Counted from the stretch's first letter, positions 1-8,012 are shown. The stretch: 37,097 bases of DNA from JAAYCI01 sp031551695 (GCA_031551695.1 JAVBNG010000037.1:1-37097), one strand, 5' to 3'. Numbers and translations: made by a program. The notes: generated by a model not told the origin, from the sequence alone.

Positions 1-221
1 GCGGGGGGTGCCGCAGCGGCGCGGCGTGAACGTCGGCCGCGGGCGACGCGGCGGCACTGTCAGACAAGATTTGTATGCTGCGGGCCCTGCCCCCGGCAGA
101 ACGCAAACAAATGGGCGAAAACGGCCGCGCGGCCTGGCGCACATACTATAGCCGTGGAAAGCTGCTGAAGGAATTGTATGACATCACACTGGGGAAGGGC
201 CCGGAAGAGCCGCAGCGCTGA
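1..221 (+). CDS. Glycosyltransferase, C-terminal fragment (family 4-like)
   Basis: This is only the 3' end of a gene cut by the window edge. The frame ending at the TGA at 219-221 reads GDAAALSDKI, then PPAERKQMGENGRAAW and YYSRGKLLKELYDI. That run is typical of the C-terminal lobe of GT4 glycosyltransferases, where the nucleotide-sugar loop is followed by 'MGxNGR...YS...L...Y'. Upstream of base 30 the frame is interrupted by a TGA at 27-29, and the family-like stretch GVNV sits in the neighbouring frame, so two compensating one-base errors near 24 and 35 are likely at this contig edge. It lies 72 bases before an O-acyltransferase gene, which suggests a polysaccharide locus. The substrate cannot be told. 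Confidence 0.6.
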
Positions 222-293
222 CGGGATGACCGCCGTGCCGGCAGGGTGGCTTATACAATGTGAAGTAGAAACGACATGGGAAGGAGGGAAGCA

Positions 294-1787
294 ATGGCGC
301 TGAATTCGTTGCTGTTCGTTGTGTTTTTGTGCGTGGCGTGCCTTGCTTCCTTTTTGTTCCCGGCCAAAATCCGCTATTTCTGGCTGCTGCTGTGCAGCTG
401 GGTGTTTTACCTTTACAGCCCGGATGGCTGGGCGGAGCATTTGCCGTCCTTTGCGCTGCTGTTGCTGGCCACCTTTGCCAGCTTTTTGTGCGCGCTGGGC
501 ATAGGACGCGCAAAAAAACAAGCACATAAGCGCGTGTTTCTGGCGGCGTCGCTGGCGGTGTGCCTCGGCATGCTGGCCGTGTGCAAGTACCTGGACTTTT
601 TCGCCTCCCTCGGGCTTCAGCTGTCCGCGCTTGTTACCGGCGGCGGCGCAGGCGAAGCGGAATTCGGCATCATCCAGCCGCTGGGCATCAGCTATTTTGT
701 GCTGCAAAGCGTCAGCTACACGCTGGACGTATACAAGGGCAAACAGCCCCCGGAGAAAAACCCCGCGCTGTACGCCCTGTATATGAGCTTTTTCCCCGGT
801 ATCGTCACCGGGCCCATCAACCGGGCGAACGAAATGCTGCCCCAGTACCAAAACCCGCGGGGGTTTGATTACGACCGCATCGCCGGCGGGCTGTTCCGCG
901 TGTTGTGGGGCCTTGTGAAAAAAAGCGTGATTGCGGATAATATCGGTGTGTTCACGGCCAAGGTGTTTGGCGCGCCGGGGCATTACAACGGCCCGTACCT
1001 GGTGCTGGCGGTGCTGCTGTTCGCCTACCAGCTGTACGCCGATTTTTCCGGCAGCTGCGACATTGCCATTGGCAGCGCCCACATGATGGGCTTCACCTTC
1101 CGCGAAAACTTTAACCGCCCCTTTGCCGCCACCACCTACCGCGAATTGTGGAAACGGTGGCATATGTCCCTCACGTCGTTTTTCCGCGAGTATGTGTATT
1201 TCCCCCTTGGCGGCAACCGCAAGGGCAAGGGGCGGCAGGCGCTGAACACCATGCTGGTGTTTGTGCTTAGCGGCCTTTGGCACGGGGCCAGCCTTGGGTA
1301 TCTGGTTTGGGGCGCGCTGAACGGCGCTATTTTGGTGGTGTCGTCTTTTTGCGGCGGTGTGAAGGAGCGCGTAGCCTCCGGCACGCCGGTGTACAGCCTT
1401 AAACCCGTACGCAGCTTTGTGCAGCGGGTGCTGGTGTACCTGATGTTTGCCGGCACGCTGGCGGCCCTTGCGTTCAGCAACTACCAAACGCCGGTGGCAG
1501 AGGCCTTCGGCGTGCTTGCCACCGGGTGGGACGCGGCCGGGTTTGCGGCGGCCTTTGCCGGCGGCACGGCGTTTGGCTTCACGGTGCAAATGGTGGTTGT
1601 GGTTGTGGTGGCGGTGGTTTTGGTGGAGGCACTGGAGAAGCTCGGTATCAAAGACGGCGGCAACATGGCCCTGTGGGTGCGCAGGCAAAAGTTTTATGTG
1701 CGCTGGCCGCTGTATTATGTGCTGCTGGGCGGGTTCATCGCCTTCGGGGCGTTCGGCCTGTCGCAGTTTATTTATGCGCAATATTGA
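294..1787 (+). CDS. MBOAT family O-acyltransferase (AlgI/DltB-like)
   Basis: A 497-residue polytopic membrane protein of the MBOAT family, which moves an acyl group, usually acetyl, across the membrane for transfer onto an extracellular polymer. Family hallmarks visible are the RELWKRWHMSL block with H290, FFREYVYFPLGGNRKG, and the conserved catalytic-type histidine H330 in SGLWHGASLGYLVWG. Many hydrophobic segments run from the N-terminus to the end. I chose ATG 294 because AAGGAGG at 281-287 lies six bases before it. An in-frame ATG at 276 lies upstream of that site. The partner SGNH gene starts eight bases after its stop, as in AlgI/AlgJ-AlgX and DltB/DltD pairs. Acetylation of an exopolysaccharide or wall polymer is the likely role; the acceptor is unknown. 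Confidence 0.9.
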   Translation: MALNSLLFVVFLCVACLASFLFPAKIRYFWLLLCSWVFYLYSPDGWAEHLPSFALLLLATFASFLCALGIGRAKKQAHKRVFLAASLAVCLGMLAVCKYLDFFASLGLQLSALVTGGGAGEAEFGIIQPLGISYFVLQSVSYTLDVYKGKQPPEKNPALYALYMSFFPGIVTGPINRANEMLPQYQNPRGFDYDRIAGGLFRVLWGLVKKSVIADNIGVFTAKVFGAPGHYNGPYLVLAVLLFAYQLYADFSGSCDIAIGSAHMMGFTFRENFNRPFAATTYRELWKRWHMSLTSFFREYVYFPLGGNRKGKGRQALNTMLVFVLSGLWHGASLGYLVWGALNGAILVVSSFCGGVKERVASGTPVYSLKPVRSFVQRVLVYLMFAGTLAALAFSNYQTPVAEAFGVLATGWDAAGFAAAFAGGTAFGFTVQMVVVVVVAVVLVEALEKLGIKDGGNMALWVRRQKFYVRWPLYYVLLGGFIAFGAFGLSQFIYAQY

Positions 1788-1794
1788 GGTGGCG

Positions 1795-3273
1795 ATGGAA
1801 CAAACCGGCGTGTTGAAAAGAATCGGGGGCGGGCTTGTCACCTGCGGCAAGGTGCTGTCGCGGGTGTTGTTTTTGCTGCCCATCCCGCTGTTTATGGTGT
1901 GGTTTTCCTATAAAATAGACGTAAGTTCCCTGTTTAAAGGCGAGGTTGACCAGTACAATTTGGACATTGCCACGGCAATGGTGAACGGGCAGGCGGTGGA
2001 TTCCTACGACCGCATGGACGAGCGCGCCGTGCTGAAGGAACTGGCGGGCATCATTGACGAGCCGTATAACACGCTTTCCTTTGGCTCCAGCCGCGTTTTG
2101 CAGCTGCGGCAGGCAGCCGCGGGCAAGCGGCCGTTCTTCAACGGCGGCGTAAGCCTGGCCGATTTCCGCGATATTTTGGGCCTGACCTATTTGTTTGACA
2201 AAGAGGGCATGCTGCCGGAAAACATCATCATCGGCGTGGACCCGTGGATTTTTGGCGCCACCACCTATGACGCGAACCCGCGCAGCAGCAGCGAATTGTA
2301 CAACGAGTTTTTGAGTGTGCGCCTTGGCATCGACTCGACCTACGCCCCCGATGCCGCTCCGAAGCGGGACCGGTACCTGGCGCTGCTGACGCCCACCTAT
2401 TTTCAGGGGAATTTGCAGTTCTGGCTGACGAAAATCACCGAAGGGGAGGGCGCGGGCGTGGATTACCGCCCGCCTGCCATTGTAACGGGGGACATTTACG
2501 ACCAGACGAATAATATCAAGCTTTCGGACGGCAGCGTGCTGTATATGAAATCCTTCCGTGAGGCGCCGCAGGCCACGGTGGACGAGCGCGCCTACGAGGA
2601 GCATGAGAGCGCCCTGGCTTGGATGAACACCAGCGCGAAGGTGGACGAGGAGCTGGCCGGGCAGTTCGAGGCCTTTGTGGCCTACCTGCGGGGCAAAGGG
2701 GTAAATGTGGTGTTCTACCTTTCGCCGTACAACCCCGTCACCTACGAGTACGCCGTGGAAAACCCGGAGGAGTGCGCCTTGGTGTTTGGCGTGGAGGAAT
2801 ATATCCTGGACTATGCCAAAACGGCGGGCGTGCCGGTTTACGGCAGCTACAACCCGTACCTGTGCGGCGCCATGCCACAGGACTATTTCGACGGGCAGCA
2901 CATGAAAGACGAGAAAATGGCCGAGATTTTGCCCACGATGGAGAAAATCACGGCGGCCGAGGCGCGCGGCAAGGCGGGCAGCCCGTGGGTAACGGGCAAG
3001 CGAGAGGTGCAATACGCCACGGCAGAGGACATCATCACGTGGAAGTACGCGGTGGGCAGTGAGGAAAGCTTGGAGCGGATGGATGACGAAAGCGTGGAAG
3101 GGAAAAGCTGTTACATCATAGGGCGCTACGGCCGGCCGGAGGGTTATGACGAAACGGCGGAGCCGCTGCTGCTGGCGCGCTACGCCGTGGCAAAAACGGA
3201 CGGCACCGCCTGGCGCTATGACACCGACCGGGACGAGTGGGTGGTGGATTACCGCTATACCGGCGTGGCGTAA
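1795..3273 (+). CDS. AlgX/AlgJ-like SGNH acetyltransferase partner of MBOAT protein
   Basis: A 492-residue protein with one N-terminal membrane segment (about residues 22-38) and a large extracellular part. The nucleophile motif GSSR places Ser99 in an SGNH/DltD-type fold, and DGQH supplies the Asp366/His369 pair of the catalytic triad. The protein therefore probably completes acetyl transfer started by the upstream MBOAT protein. ATG 1795 is preferred: GAGGTGG at 1786-1792 precedes it, while the in-frame ATG at 1774 lies inside the preceding gene. Roughly the last 95 residues (after about 395) form a separate Tyr/Trp-rich module ending with YRYTGVA that I cannot assign. A strong terminator follows. 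Confidence 0.8.
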   Translation: MEQTGVLKRIGGGLVTCGKVLSRVLFLLPIPLFMVWFSYKIDVSSLFKGEVDQYNLDIATAMVNGQAVDSYDRMDERAVLKELAGIIDEPYNTLSFGSSRVLQLRQAAAGKRPFFNGGVSLADFRDILGLTYLFDKEGMLPENIIIGVDPWIFGATTYDANPRSSSELYNEFLSVRLGIDSTYAPDAAPKRDRYLALLTPTYFQGNLQFWLTKITEGEGAGVDYRPPAIVTGDIYDQTNNIKLSDGSVLYMKSFREAPQATVDERAYEEHESALAWMNTSAKVDEELAGQFEAFVAYLRGKGVNVVFYLSPYNPVTYEYAVENPEECALVFGVEEYILDYAKTAGVPVYGSYNPYLCGAMPQDYFDGQHMKDEKMAEILPTMEKITAAEARGKAGSPWVTGKREVQYATAEDIITWKYAVGSEESLERMDDESVEGKSCYIIGRYGRPEGYDETAEPLLLARYAVAKTDGTAWRYDTDRDEWVVDYRYTGVA

Positions 3274-3312
3274 TTCGCTTATCCCGCCCGGCATGCGGCG
3301 GCAAACGAAACG

Positions 3313-3357
3313 GGCTTGTGCGAAGGGGGAGGATTCCCATTCACACAAGCCTTTTTT
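3313..3357 (+). terminator. Rho-independent terminator of the acyltransferase operon
   Basis: GGCTTGTG (3313-3320) pairs with CACAAGCC (3344-3351), the loop contains a smaller GGGGA/TCCC pairing, and six T follow at 3352-3357. It sits 40 bases after the SGNH gene stop and before the convergent dppA-like gene. Confidence 0.85.
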
Positions 3358-3401
3358 AGGTTTGCTTTATGTAGTTCCGCGCGTAATGCAGCCGCTGGCG
3401 C

Positions 3402-4208
3402 TTAAAGCAGCACAAAGTTGAAAAACACCAGCATGTCCATATAATCCTGCGCGCGGAAGCTGATGGTGCGGCTGTCCAGCTGCTGGGCACCGGGGAAGAA
3501 GGAAAATTTGTAGGCCTCGTGGTGCCATTTGTAGCGCACGACGGCCTCAAAACTGTTTGGCATAGGCACTTTGCATCGGCGGAAATCGCCGGAAAGGGCC
3601 GACTGCACGCCCGCGCGGATGGCCTCGGCGGTGTCGGCCGGGTGGGGGGCCGTGGTGGAACGGCCAAGGCCGCAAAAGGTGGCCACGGTGGTGATGCCGG
3701 GGATGAAGGTTTCCGCCAGCTCGCACAGGCCCGCGTCGCCGGCAAGGAACGGTACCGGCACCCCCAGCATGCCCGCCGCGTAGGCGGCGATGGTGAACTC
3801 GCTGGCCTCTTCACCGTTGATGCGGAGGAAGTCGATATGCCCGCTCATGGTGTGGGACAGGGGGTTTGCGTCGCCGCCGGCGGGAGAGTGGTAGCCCGTA
3901 AACATCGCGGCGGAAAAAGTCTCGTCCAGGCCGTCCATCATGCAAAGGGGGTCACCGCTCCAGGCGCGGTTCAAAAATACGCCGCGGGGCAGGGCGGTGT
4001 GGTCGATGTTGAGGCCGGTGCCGTGGGCGTCCTTCACCCAGATATGGGTGGCCCCGGCCGCCTGTGCCCCGGTGCAGGCGGATGCGACTTCCTCTGTCAT
4101 GCGCTTGCACATTACTGCATAGGCCGCATGGTCTTTGGCGGCGTCGGTTTCGCCCCACACCGTAATGCCGCCGGTTCCTTCAATGTCGCTGGAAATAAAC
4201 ACTTTCAT
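3402..4208 (-). CDS. dppA: M55 family D-aminopeptidase (DppA-like)
   Basis: A 268-residue zinc peptidase of family M55, the DppA type that removes N-terminal D-amino acids such as D-Ala from peptides, likely in wall-peptide recycling. The N-terminus MKVFISSDIEGTGG carries the metal ligands Asp8 and Glu10. Further family ligands fit His62 (KDAHG), His107 (TGYHSPAG) and a Glu at 133/134 (NGEEAS). Length matches the family. ATG 4208 is chosen over an in-frame upstream start because it is preceded by TGAGGA and begins exactly at the conserved fold. It follows the GH13 gene by ten bases on the same strand, so the two are probably cotranscribed. No dipeptide transporter genes (dppBCDE) accompany it. 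Confidence 0.88.
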   Translation of the reverse strand: MKVFISSDIEGTGGITVWGETDAAKDHAAYAVMCKRMTEEVASACTGAQAAGATHIWVKDAHGTGLNIDHTALPRGVFLNRAWSGDPLCMMDGLDETFSAAMFTGYHSPAGGDANPLSHTMSGHIDFLRINGEEASEFTIAAYAAGMLGVPVPFLAGDAGLCELAETFIPGITTVATFCGLGRSTTAPHPADTAEAIRAGVQSALSGDFRRCKVPMPNSFEAVVRYKWHHEAYKFSFFPGAQQLDSRTISFRAQDYMDMLVFFNFVLL

Positions 4209-4218
4209 AATTGGTTCC

Positions 4219-5532
4219 TCACTTTTCCATATGTAAGAATTGCACACTGAACGGCGGCATTTCATGGCCGCCGCCGAAATCTATTGCATTGTCCGTCAGC
4301 ATGTCCACAGCGGTGCCGCTTTGCGCGTCGAAATGGGCGGTGTGGGCGGCGTCCTCCGCGTTCAGTGCGATGAGATACCGCTCGTCATCCGCTTTGCGCT
4401 CAAAAATAAATTGTTTGTTCGTCAGGTATACCTGGCGATAGCCGCCGGTTTGCAGGGTGGCGCTTTCGCCGTGGGCGGCGGCCATTTTTGCCACTAGGCG
4501 GGAAAGTTCGTTTTCCTCCGGCATATCAATGGCGGGGCGCAGGGCATTGTCACCGTCTTTTTTGTCGCCCGCAAGGCTCCATTCGCTGCCGTAGTAAATG
4601 CTGGGAATGCCCGGCATACCGAACAGCATGCCCCACAACAGGGGCAGGTGGCGCGGTTCGGTCAATACGCTGGCCGCGCGGGTAACGTCGTGGTTATCGA
4701 TGAAATTAAACAGGGGCAGGCCCTTGTACAGCGTCCAGTCCTCCGGGCCGAACTGGCGGTTCAGGCTGTAGGCAATTTCAAAAAAATTGAGGGTGTTCAG
4801 GCTGGAATACAGGCCTTTGTAGCATTCGTAGTTGGTGGCGGAATCGCACATGCCGGGCTGCACAATGGCCTTGTAATCGCCGTGCAGCATTTCCCCCATG
4901 AGGAAAAAGCCGGGCTTTTGGCCGTCCACCATGGCGCGCAGGGCGCGGATGAAGCCGGTGTCCACACAGTAGGCGACGTCCAGCCGCAGGCCGTCGATGC
5001 CGAATTCGGTGATCCAGCCGCTCACGGCCTCCAGCAAATGGGCCGCCACGGCGGGGTTTTGCAGGTTCAGGCGCACCAGTTCAAAATGGCCTTCCCAACC
5101 GTCGTACCAAAAGCCGTCGCCGTAGTTCGAGTCGCGGTCCCAGTCGATGAAAAACCAGTCTTTATAAGGGGAGCCTTGGCGATTTAGGCACACGTCCTGA
5201 AAAGCCCAAAAGCCGCGGCCCACATGGTTGAACACGCCGTCCAGCACAATTTTGAGGCCGGCTTCCTGCATCTGGCAGCACAGGGTGGCAAAGTCCTCGT
5301 TCGTGCCAAGGCGCGGGTCTATTTTGGTGTAGTCTCGGGTGTCGTAGCCGTGGGTGTCGCTGTTGAAAACAGGGTTCAGCAGCACGGCGTTCGCGCCAAG
5401 GGCCCGGATGTGGGGCAGCCACGCGGCAAAGCGGCCGATGCGGTTCTCCGGCGCTTCGCCGCCGTTTGCCTGCGGCGCGCCGCAAAGGCCAAGAGGGTAA
5501 ATTTGGTAAAAAACGCTTGCGTCAAACCACAT
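4219..5532 (-). CDS. GH13 alpha-amylase family glycosidase
   Basis: A 437-residue cytoplasmic GH13 enzyme without a signal peptide. The catalytic set is complete: nucleophile Asp185 in DGLRLDVA, acid/base Glu214 in FLMGEMLHGD, and transition-state Asp282 in FIDNHDVTR. Region I is DGVFNHVG (98-105). The short N-terminus begins directly with the barrel (MWFDASVFYQIYPLG), which resembles small cyclomaltodextrinase/neopullulanase-like enzymes lacking the extra N-terminal dimerisation domain. It likely hydrolyses short alpha-glucans; the exact linkage is not predictable. GGAAGGGG lies nine bases before ATG 5532. It is divergent from pepT, with overlapping candidate promoters, and is probably cotranscribed with dppA. 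Confidence 0.9.
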   Translation of the reverse strand: MWFDASVFYQIYPLGLCGAPQANGGEAPENRIGRFAAWLPHIRALGANAVLLNPVFNSDTHGYDTRDYTKIDPRLGTNEDFATLCCQMQEAGLKIVLDGVFNHVGRGFWAFQDVCLNRQGSPYKDWFFIDWDRDSNYGDGFWYDGWEGHFELVRLNLQNPAVAAHLLEAVSGWITEFGIDGLRLDVAYCVDTGFIRALRAMVDGQKPGFFLMGEMLHGDYKAIVQPGMCDSATNYECYKGLYSSLNTLNFFEIAYSLNRQFGPEDWTLYKGLPLFNFIDNHDVTRAASVLTEPRHLPLLWGMLFGMPGIPSIYYGSEWSLAGDKKDGDNALRPAIDMPEENELSRLVAKMAAAHGESATLQTGGYRQVYLTNKQFIFERKADDERYLIALNAEDAAHTAHFDAQSGTAVDMLTDNAIDFGGGHEMPPFSVQFLHMEK

Positions 5533-5560
5533 TGCAACAGGCCCCTTCCCATGGTATCAT
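5532..5560 (+). promoter_or_regulatory. Candidate sigma-A promoter for pepT
   Basis: TTGCAA (5532-5537), 17-base spacer, TATCAT (5555-5560). It overlaps the first codon of the divergent GH13 gene. The predicted transcript would give a leader of about 50 bases before the pepT ATG. Confidence 0.55.
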
Positions 5561-5579
5561 CAAAATAGCCGATGTTCCT

Positions 5580-5608
5580 ATAGTACCATAAATCAGCCGG
5601 CAGTTGAA
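5580..5608 (-). promoter_or_regulatory. Candidate sigma-A promoter for GH13-dppA
   Basis: Minus-strand TTCAAC (5603-5608), 17-base spacer, TACTAT (5580-5585). The start would fall near 5573, about 40 bases before the GH13 start codon. Confidence 0.55.
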
Positions 5609-5618
5609 GGAGATTTCT

Positions 5619-6848
5619 ATGAAGCGCGCGAGCGAACGTTTTTTGGAATATGTCAAGGTGTACACCACGTCCGACGACGGCAACCGGGGCGGCCACCCCT
5701 CCAGCGCCCGCCAGTTTGACCTGGCCCGTATGCTGGTGGAAGAGATGAAGGAGATTGGCATTGCCGACGCCCGGGTGGATGAACACTGCTATGTGTTCGG
5801 CAGCGTTCCCGCCACGGCGGGCTGCGAAGATGCGCCGGCCATCGGCTTTTTGGCCCATATGGACACCGCGCCTGACGCCGAAGGCGAAAACGTGCGCCCC
5901 ATGCTGTACCCGAACTACAACGGCGGCGACGTGAAACTGGCAAACGGCCTTGTAACGGACGCGGCCACTTTCCCGGATATCAAACGGCTTGCGGGGAAAA
6001 CCCTGATTACGTCTAGCGGCGACACCCTGCTTGGCGCGGACGACAAGGCGGGCATTGCCGAAATTATGGCCATGTGTGAAAGGTTGCTGGCGGAAGGGCG
6101 CCCCCACGGGAAAATCTGCGTGGGCTTTACGCCGGATGAAGAGATAGGCGCAGGGGCAGACTGCTTTGACGTGGCGGCCTTTGGCGCGGACTATGCCTAC
6201 ACCGTGGACGGCGGCCCGGTGGGGGATATTGAGTACGAGACCTTTAACGCGGCGCGGGCGGCGGCGGTGTTCACCGGGGTGGAGGTGCACCCGGGTTCGG
6301 CGAAGGATATCATGGTGAACGCGCTGGATTTGGCCATGGAGTTTGACGCCCTGCTGCCAAAGGATGAGCGCCCGCAAAACACCGAGGGCCGCGAGGGGTA
6401 TTATTTTTTGCACAGCTTGTCCGGCGCGGTGGGCAAGGCCGAGGCCCGATACTATGTGCGCGAGCATGACGAAGGAAAATTTGCCGCGCGCAAAGAAGCG
6501 CTGCAAAAGGCGGCGGGCGCCGTTTGCGCAAAATACGGTGAAGGCAGCGCGGTGGTGGAGATAGAGGACGAATACCGCAACATGGCGGGCGTGATTGAAG
6601 CGAACATGCACCTGGTGGAAAATGCGCGCACAGCCATTCGCAAAGCGGGCCTTGCGCCCGAAACCAAGCCTGTGCGCGGCGGCACGGACGGCAGCGCCCT
6701 TTCCTTCATGGGCTTGCCCTGCCCGAACCTTGGCACCGGCGGGCTGTATTTCCACGGCCCCCACGAGTGTATTGCCGCCGAGGACATGGACAAAGCCGTG
6801 GAGGTGCTGCTGGGCATTGTGGAGGTTTACGCGGGCTCGGGGAAGTAG
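5619..6848 (+). CDS. pepT: Peptidase T (tripeptide aminopeptidase)
   Basis: A 409-residue cytoplasmic di-zinc M20B peptidase that removes the N-terminal residue of tripeptides. Metal and catalytic positions are visible: His80 and Asp82 (LAHMDTAPD), bridging Asp141 (LLGADDKAG), Glu174/Glu175 (TPDEEIGAG), the VDGGPVGDIEYETFNA block, and the C-terminal His in GLYFHGPHE. Length is normal for PepT. ATG 5619 follows AAGGAG (5607-5612) with six bases spacing; an in-frame TTG at 5604 overlaps that site and is unlikely. It is monocistronic, ending at a symmetric terminator shared with the convergent nitroreductase gene. Confidence 0.95.
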   Translation: MKRASERFLEYVKVYTTSDDGNRGGHPSSARQFDLARMLVEEMKEIGIADARVDEHCYVFGSVPATAGCEDAPAIGFLAHMDTAPDAEGENVRPMLYPNYNGGDVKLANGLVTDAATFPDIKRLAGKTLITSSGDTLLGADDKAGIAEIMAMCERLLAEGRPHGKICVGFTPDEEIGAGADCFDVAAFGADYAYTVDGGPVGDIEYETFNAARAAAVFTGVEVHPGSAKDIMVNALDLAMEFDALLPKDERPQNTEGREGYYFLHSLSGAVGKAEARYYVREHDEGKFAARKEALQKAAGAVCAKYGEGSAVVEIEDEYRNMAGVIEANMHLVENARTAIRKAGLAPETKPVRGGTDGSALSFMGLPCPNLGTGGLYFHGPHECIAAEDMDKAVEVLLGIVEVYAGSGK

Positions 6849-6899
6849 CGTGTGCCGGCAGATGCCGAAAACCTCCCGCCGCCGTGCGCTTTCATAGTA

Positions 6900-6934
6900 A
6901 AAACAGGCGGCCGGTTTCCCGGCCACCTGTTTTT
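6900..6934. terminator. Bidirectional terminator between pepT and nitroreductase gene
   Basis: ACAGG-C-GGCCGG pairs with CCGGCC-A-CCTGT around a four-base loop, flanked by A-run and T-run (6899-6903 and 6930-6934). The arms and tails serve both convergent genes. Confidence 0.85.
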
Positions 6935-6971
6935 ATACTTTATTAATAATCCGTAATACATAACCGGCGGT

Positions 6972-7565
6972 TCACCGCAGCACGCGGTAGCGCTCGTCAA
7001 GCGGAAGGAACTCCTTCGGGCCGGGCGGGGCGGTGATGGCGCCAAAGGGCATCTGGGCATACAGCTTCCACGATTCCGGCAGGCCGTACTCGGCTTTCAC
7101 CGCGCCGTCTATAATGGGGTTATAGTGCTGCAGCGATGCGCCAATATTTGCCTCGGCCAATGCGCACCACACGGCGTATTGCAGCATGCCGTTTTGTTGC
7201 TGGCTCCATGTGGCAAAATTGTCGGCGTATTTGGGGAATTGTTCCTGCAGTTTTTTTGTGGTGCCGTCGTCGTCGAAGAACAAAATGCTGCCGTGGCCTG
7301 CGGCAAAGGCGGCCAGTTTTTTGGCCGTGCCGTCGCCCACCTTGCCTGTTTTCAGGCGGATGGCCTCGGTGACGATGTCCCACAGCTTTTTGTGTTTCTC
7401 CCCCAGCAGCAGCACCACACGCTGGCTTTGCCCGTTATAGGCCGAGGGCACGTTTTTAGTGACGGTGCGCAGCATTTCGTCCAGCGCATCGTCGGAAATG
7501 GGCAGGGTGTCCCCAATGGAATACACGCTGCGGCGTTTTTGGATCGTTTCCTCAAACTGGCCCAT
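6972..7565 (-). CDS. Nitroreductase family protein
   Basis: A 197-residue FMN-dependent nitroreductase-like protein. Near the N-terminus QKRRSVYSIG is the family FMN-phosphate site (RRS at 11-13), followed by PSAYNGQSQRVVLL. The C-terminal part has QYAVWCALAEANIGASLQHYNP and LYAQMPFGAI, as in the subgroup including yeast Frm2/Hbn1 and small bacterial nitroreductases. The physiological substrate is unknown; these enzymes reduce nitro or quinone compounds. I chose the ATG at 7565, because GAGGAG abuts the upstream in-frame ATG at 7574 but stands nine bases before 7565. An 8-1-8 palindrome in the leader suggests specific repression. Confidence 0.87.
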   Translation of the reverse strand: MGQFEETIQKRRSVYSIGDTLPISDDALDEMLRTVTKNVPSAYNGQSQRVVLLLGEKHKKLWDIVTEAIRLKTGKVGDGTAKKLAAFAAGHGSILFFDDDGTTKKLQEQFPKYADNFATWSQQQNGMLQYAVWCALAEANIGASLQHYNPIIDGAVKAEYGLPESWKLYAQMPFGAITAPPGPKEFLPLDERYRVLR

Positions 7566-7606
7566 GAATCTCATCTCCTCAAAATATTTTGCGGCGTGTT
7601 GCCGTG

Positions 7607-7623
7607 TGTATGGTTACCATACA
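7607..7623. promoter_or_regulatory. Perfect palindrome in nitroreductase leader (operator candidate)
   Basis: TGTATGGT-T-ACCATACA is a perfect 8-1-8 inverted repeat 40 bases upstream of the nitroreductase start. No U-run follows, so it is not a terminator. Size and symmetry fit a dimeric winged-helix repressor of MarR/HxlR type, which is inference. Confidence 0.6.
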
Positions 7624-7701
7624 ACAAAAAGCTGCGCAAATTTGCTCGAAGCTTCATCTGAAATAGTAGCAAAAAAAAATGAATAATTCATGGCTCGGGT
7701 G

Positions 7702-7730
7702 TTGACAAAGCATGCCGGTGGGTGTATTAT
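7702..7730 (+). promoter_or_regulatory. Sigma-A promoter of the metal ATPase operon
   Basis: TTGACA (7702-7707), 17-base spacer, TATTAT (7725-7730). A TATAAT also starts at 7728 with a 20-base spacer. It precedes the HMA-ATPase operon and is directly followed by a palindrome. Confidence 0.8.
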
Positions 7731-7741
7731 AATGTCAGATG

Positions 7742-7759
7742 ATTAAACGATTGTTTAAT
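7742..7759. promoter_or_regulatory. Inverted repeat ATTAAAC-N4-GTTTAAT, ArsR-type operator candidate
   Basis: Perfect 7-4-7 inverted repeat just after the -10 box of the ATPase operon, where a bound repressor would block transcription. AT-rich repeats of this size are usual for ArsR/SmtB metal repressors. An ArsR-family gene lies at 13163-13534; the link is inference. Confidence 0.6.
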
Positions 7760-7793
7760 TGATTATAAGATGATGCGATAAGGGGATAGGGAA

Positions 7794-8012
7794 ATGCTGA
7801 AAACGTTTAAAATTGAGGAACTGGATTGTGCGAACTGTGCGGCAAAAATGGAAGACGCCGTGCGCAAAATGCCGGGCGTGGTGAAGGCGTCCATCAGTTT
7901 TATGACGCAAAAGCTTACGCTGGAGGCGGCAGACGACGTGTTTGACAACGTGGTGAAGCAGGCCGAAAGCGTGATGCGCAAAATTGAGCCGGATGTGAGG
8001 TTGGTGGGATGA
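7794..8012 (+). CDS. Heavy-metal-associated (HMA) domain protein, CopZ-like
   Basis: A 72-residue single HMA domain with the metal-binding motif LDCANCAAKME (Cys13 and Cys16 region), followed by the usual VVKASISFMTQKLTLEA strand and helix. Such domains bind soft or borderline metals through the two cysteines and deliver them to, or regulate, P1B ATPases. AAGGGG lies eight bases before the ATG. Its TGA overlaps the ATG of the ATPase (ATGA), so translation is coupled. The protein resembles the N-terminal HMA domain of CadA/ZntA made as a separate polypeptide. Zn, Cd or Pb is the more likely metal class, judged from the ATPase rather than from this domain. Confidence 0.88.
   Translation: MLKTFKIEELDCANCAAKMEDAVRKMPGVVKASISFMTQKLTLEAADDVFDNVVKQAESVMRKIEPDVRLVG

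Noticed and set aside
1447..1794. N-terminal extension of the SGNH protein by 116 residues
   Set aside because: The extra part lies wholly inside the MBOAT gene in another frame and is Arg/Trp/Cys-rich. ATG 1795 has a proper ribosome site.
60..1883. 600-codon minus-strand open frame opposite the MBOAT gene
   Set aside because: Composition is His/Arg/Gln-rich with no recognisable fold, and it covers a well-supported gene. It is treated as a codon-bias artefact.
5376..6926. 516-codon antisense open frame opposite pepT
   Set aside because: No motif or ribosome site, and it spans two real genes and the divergent promoters.
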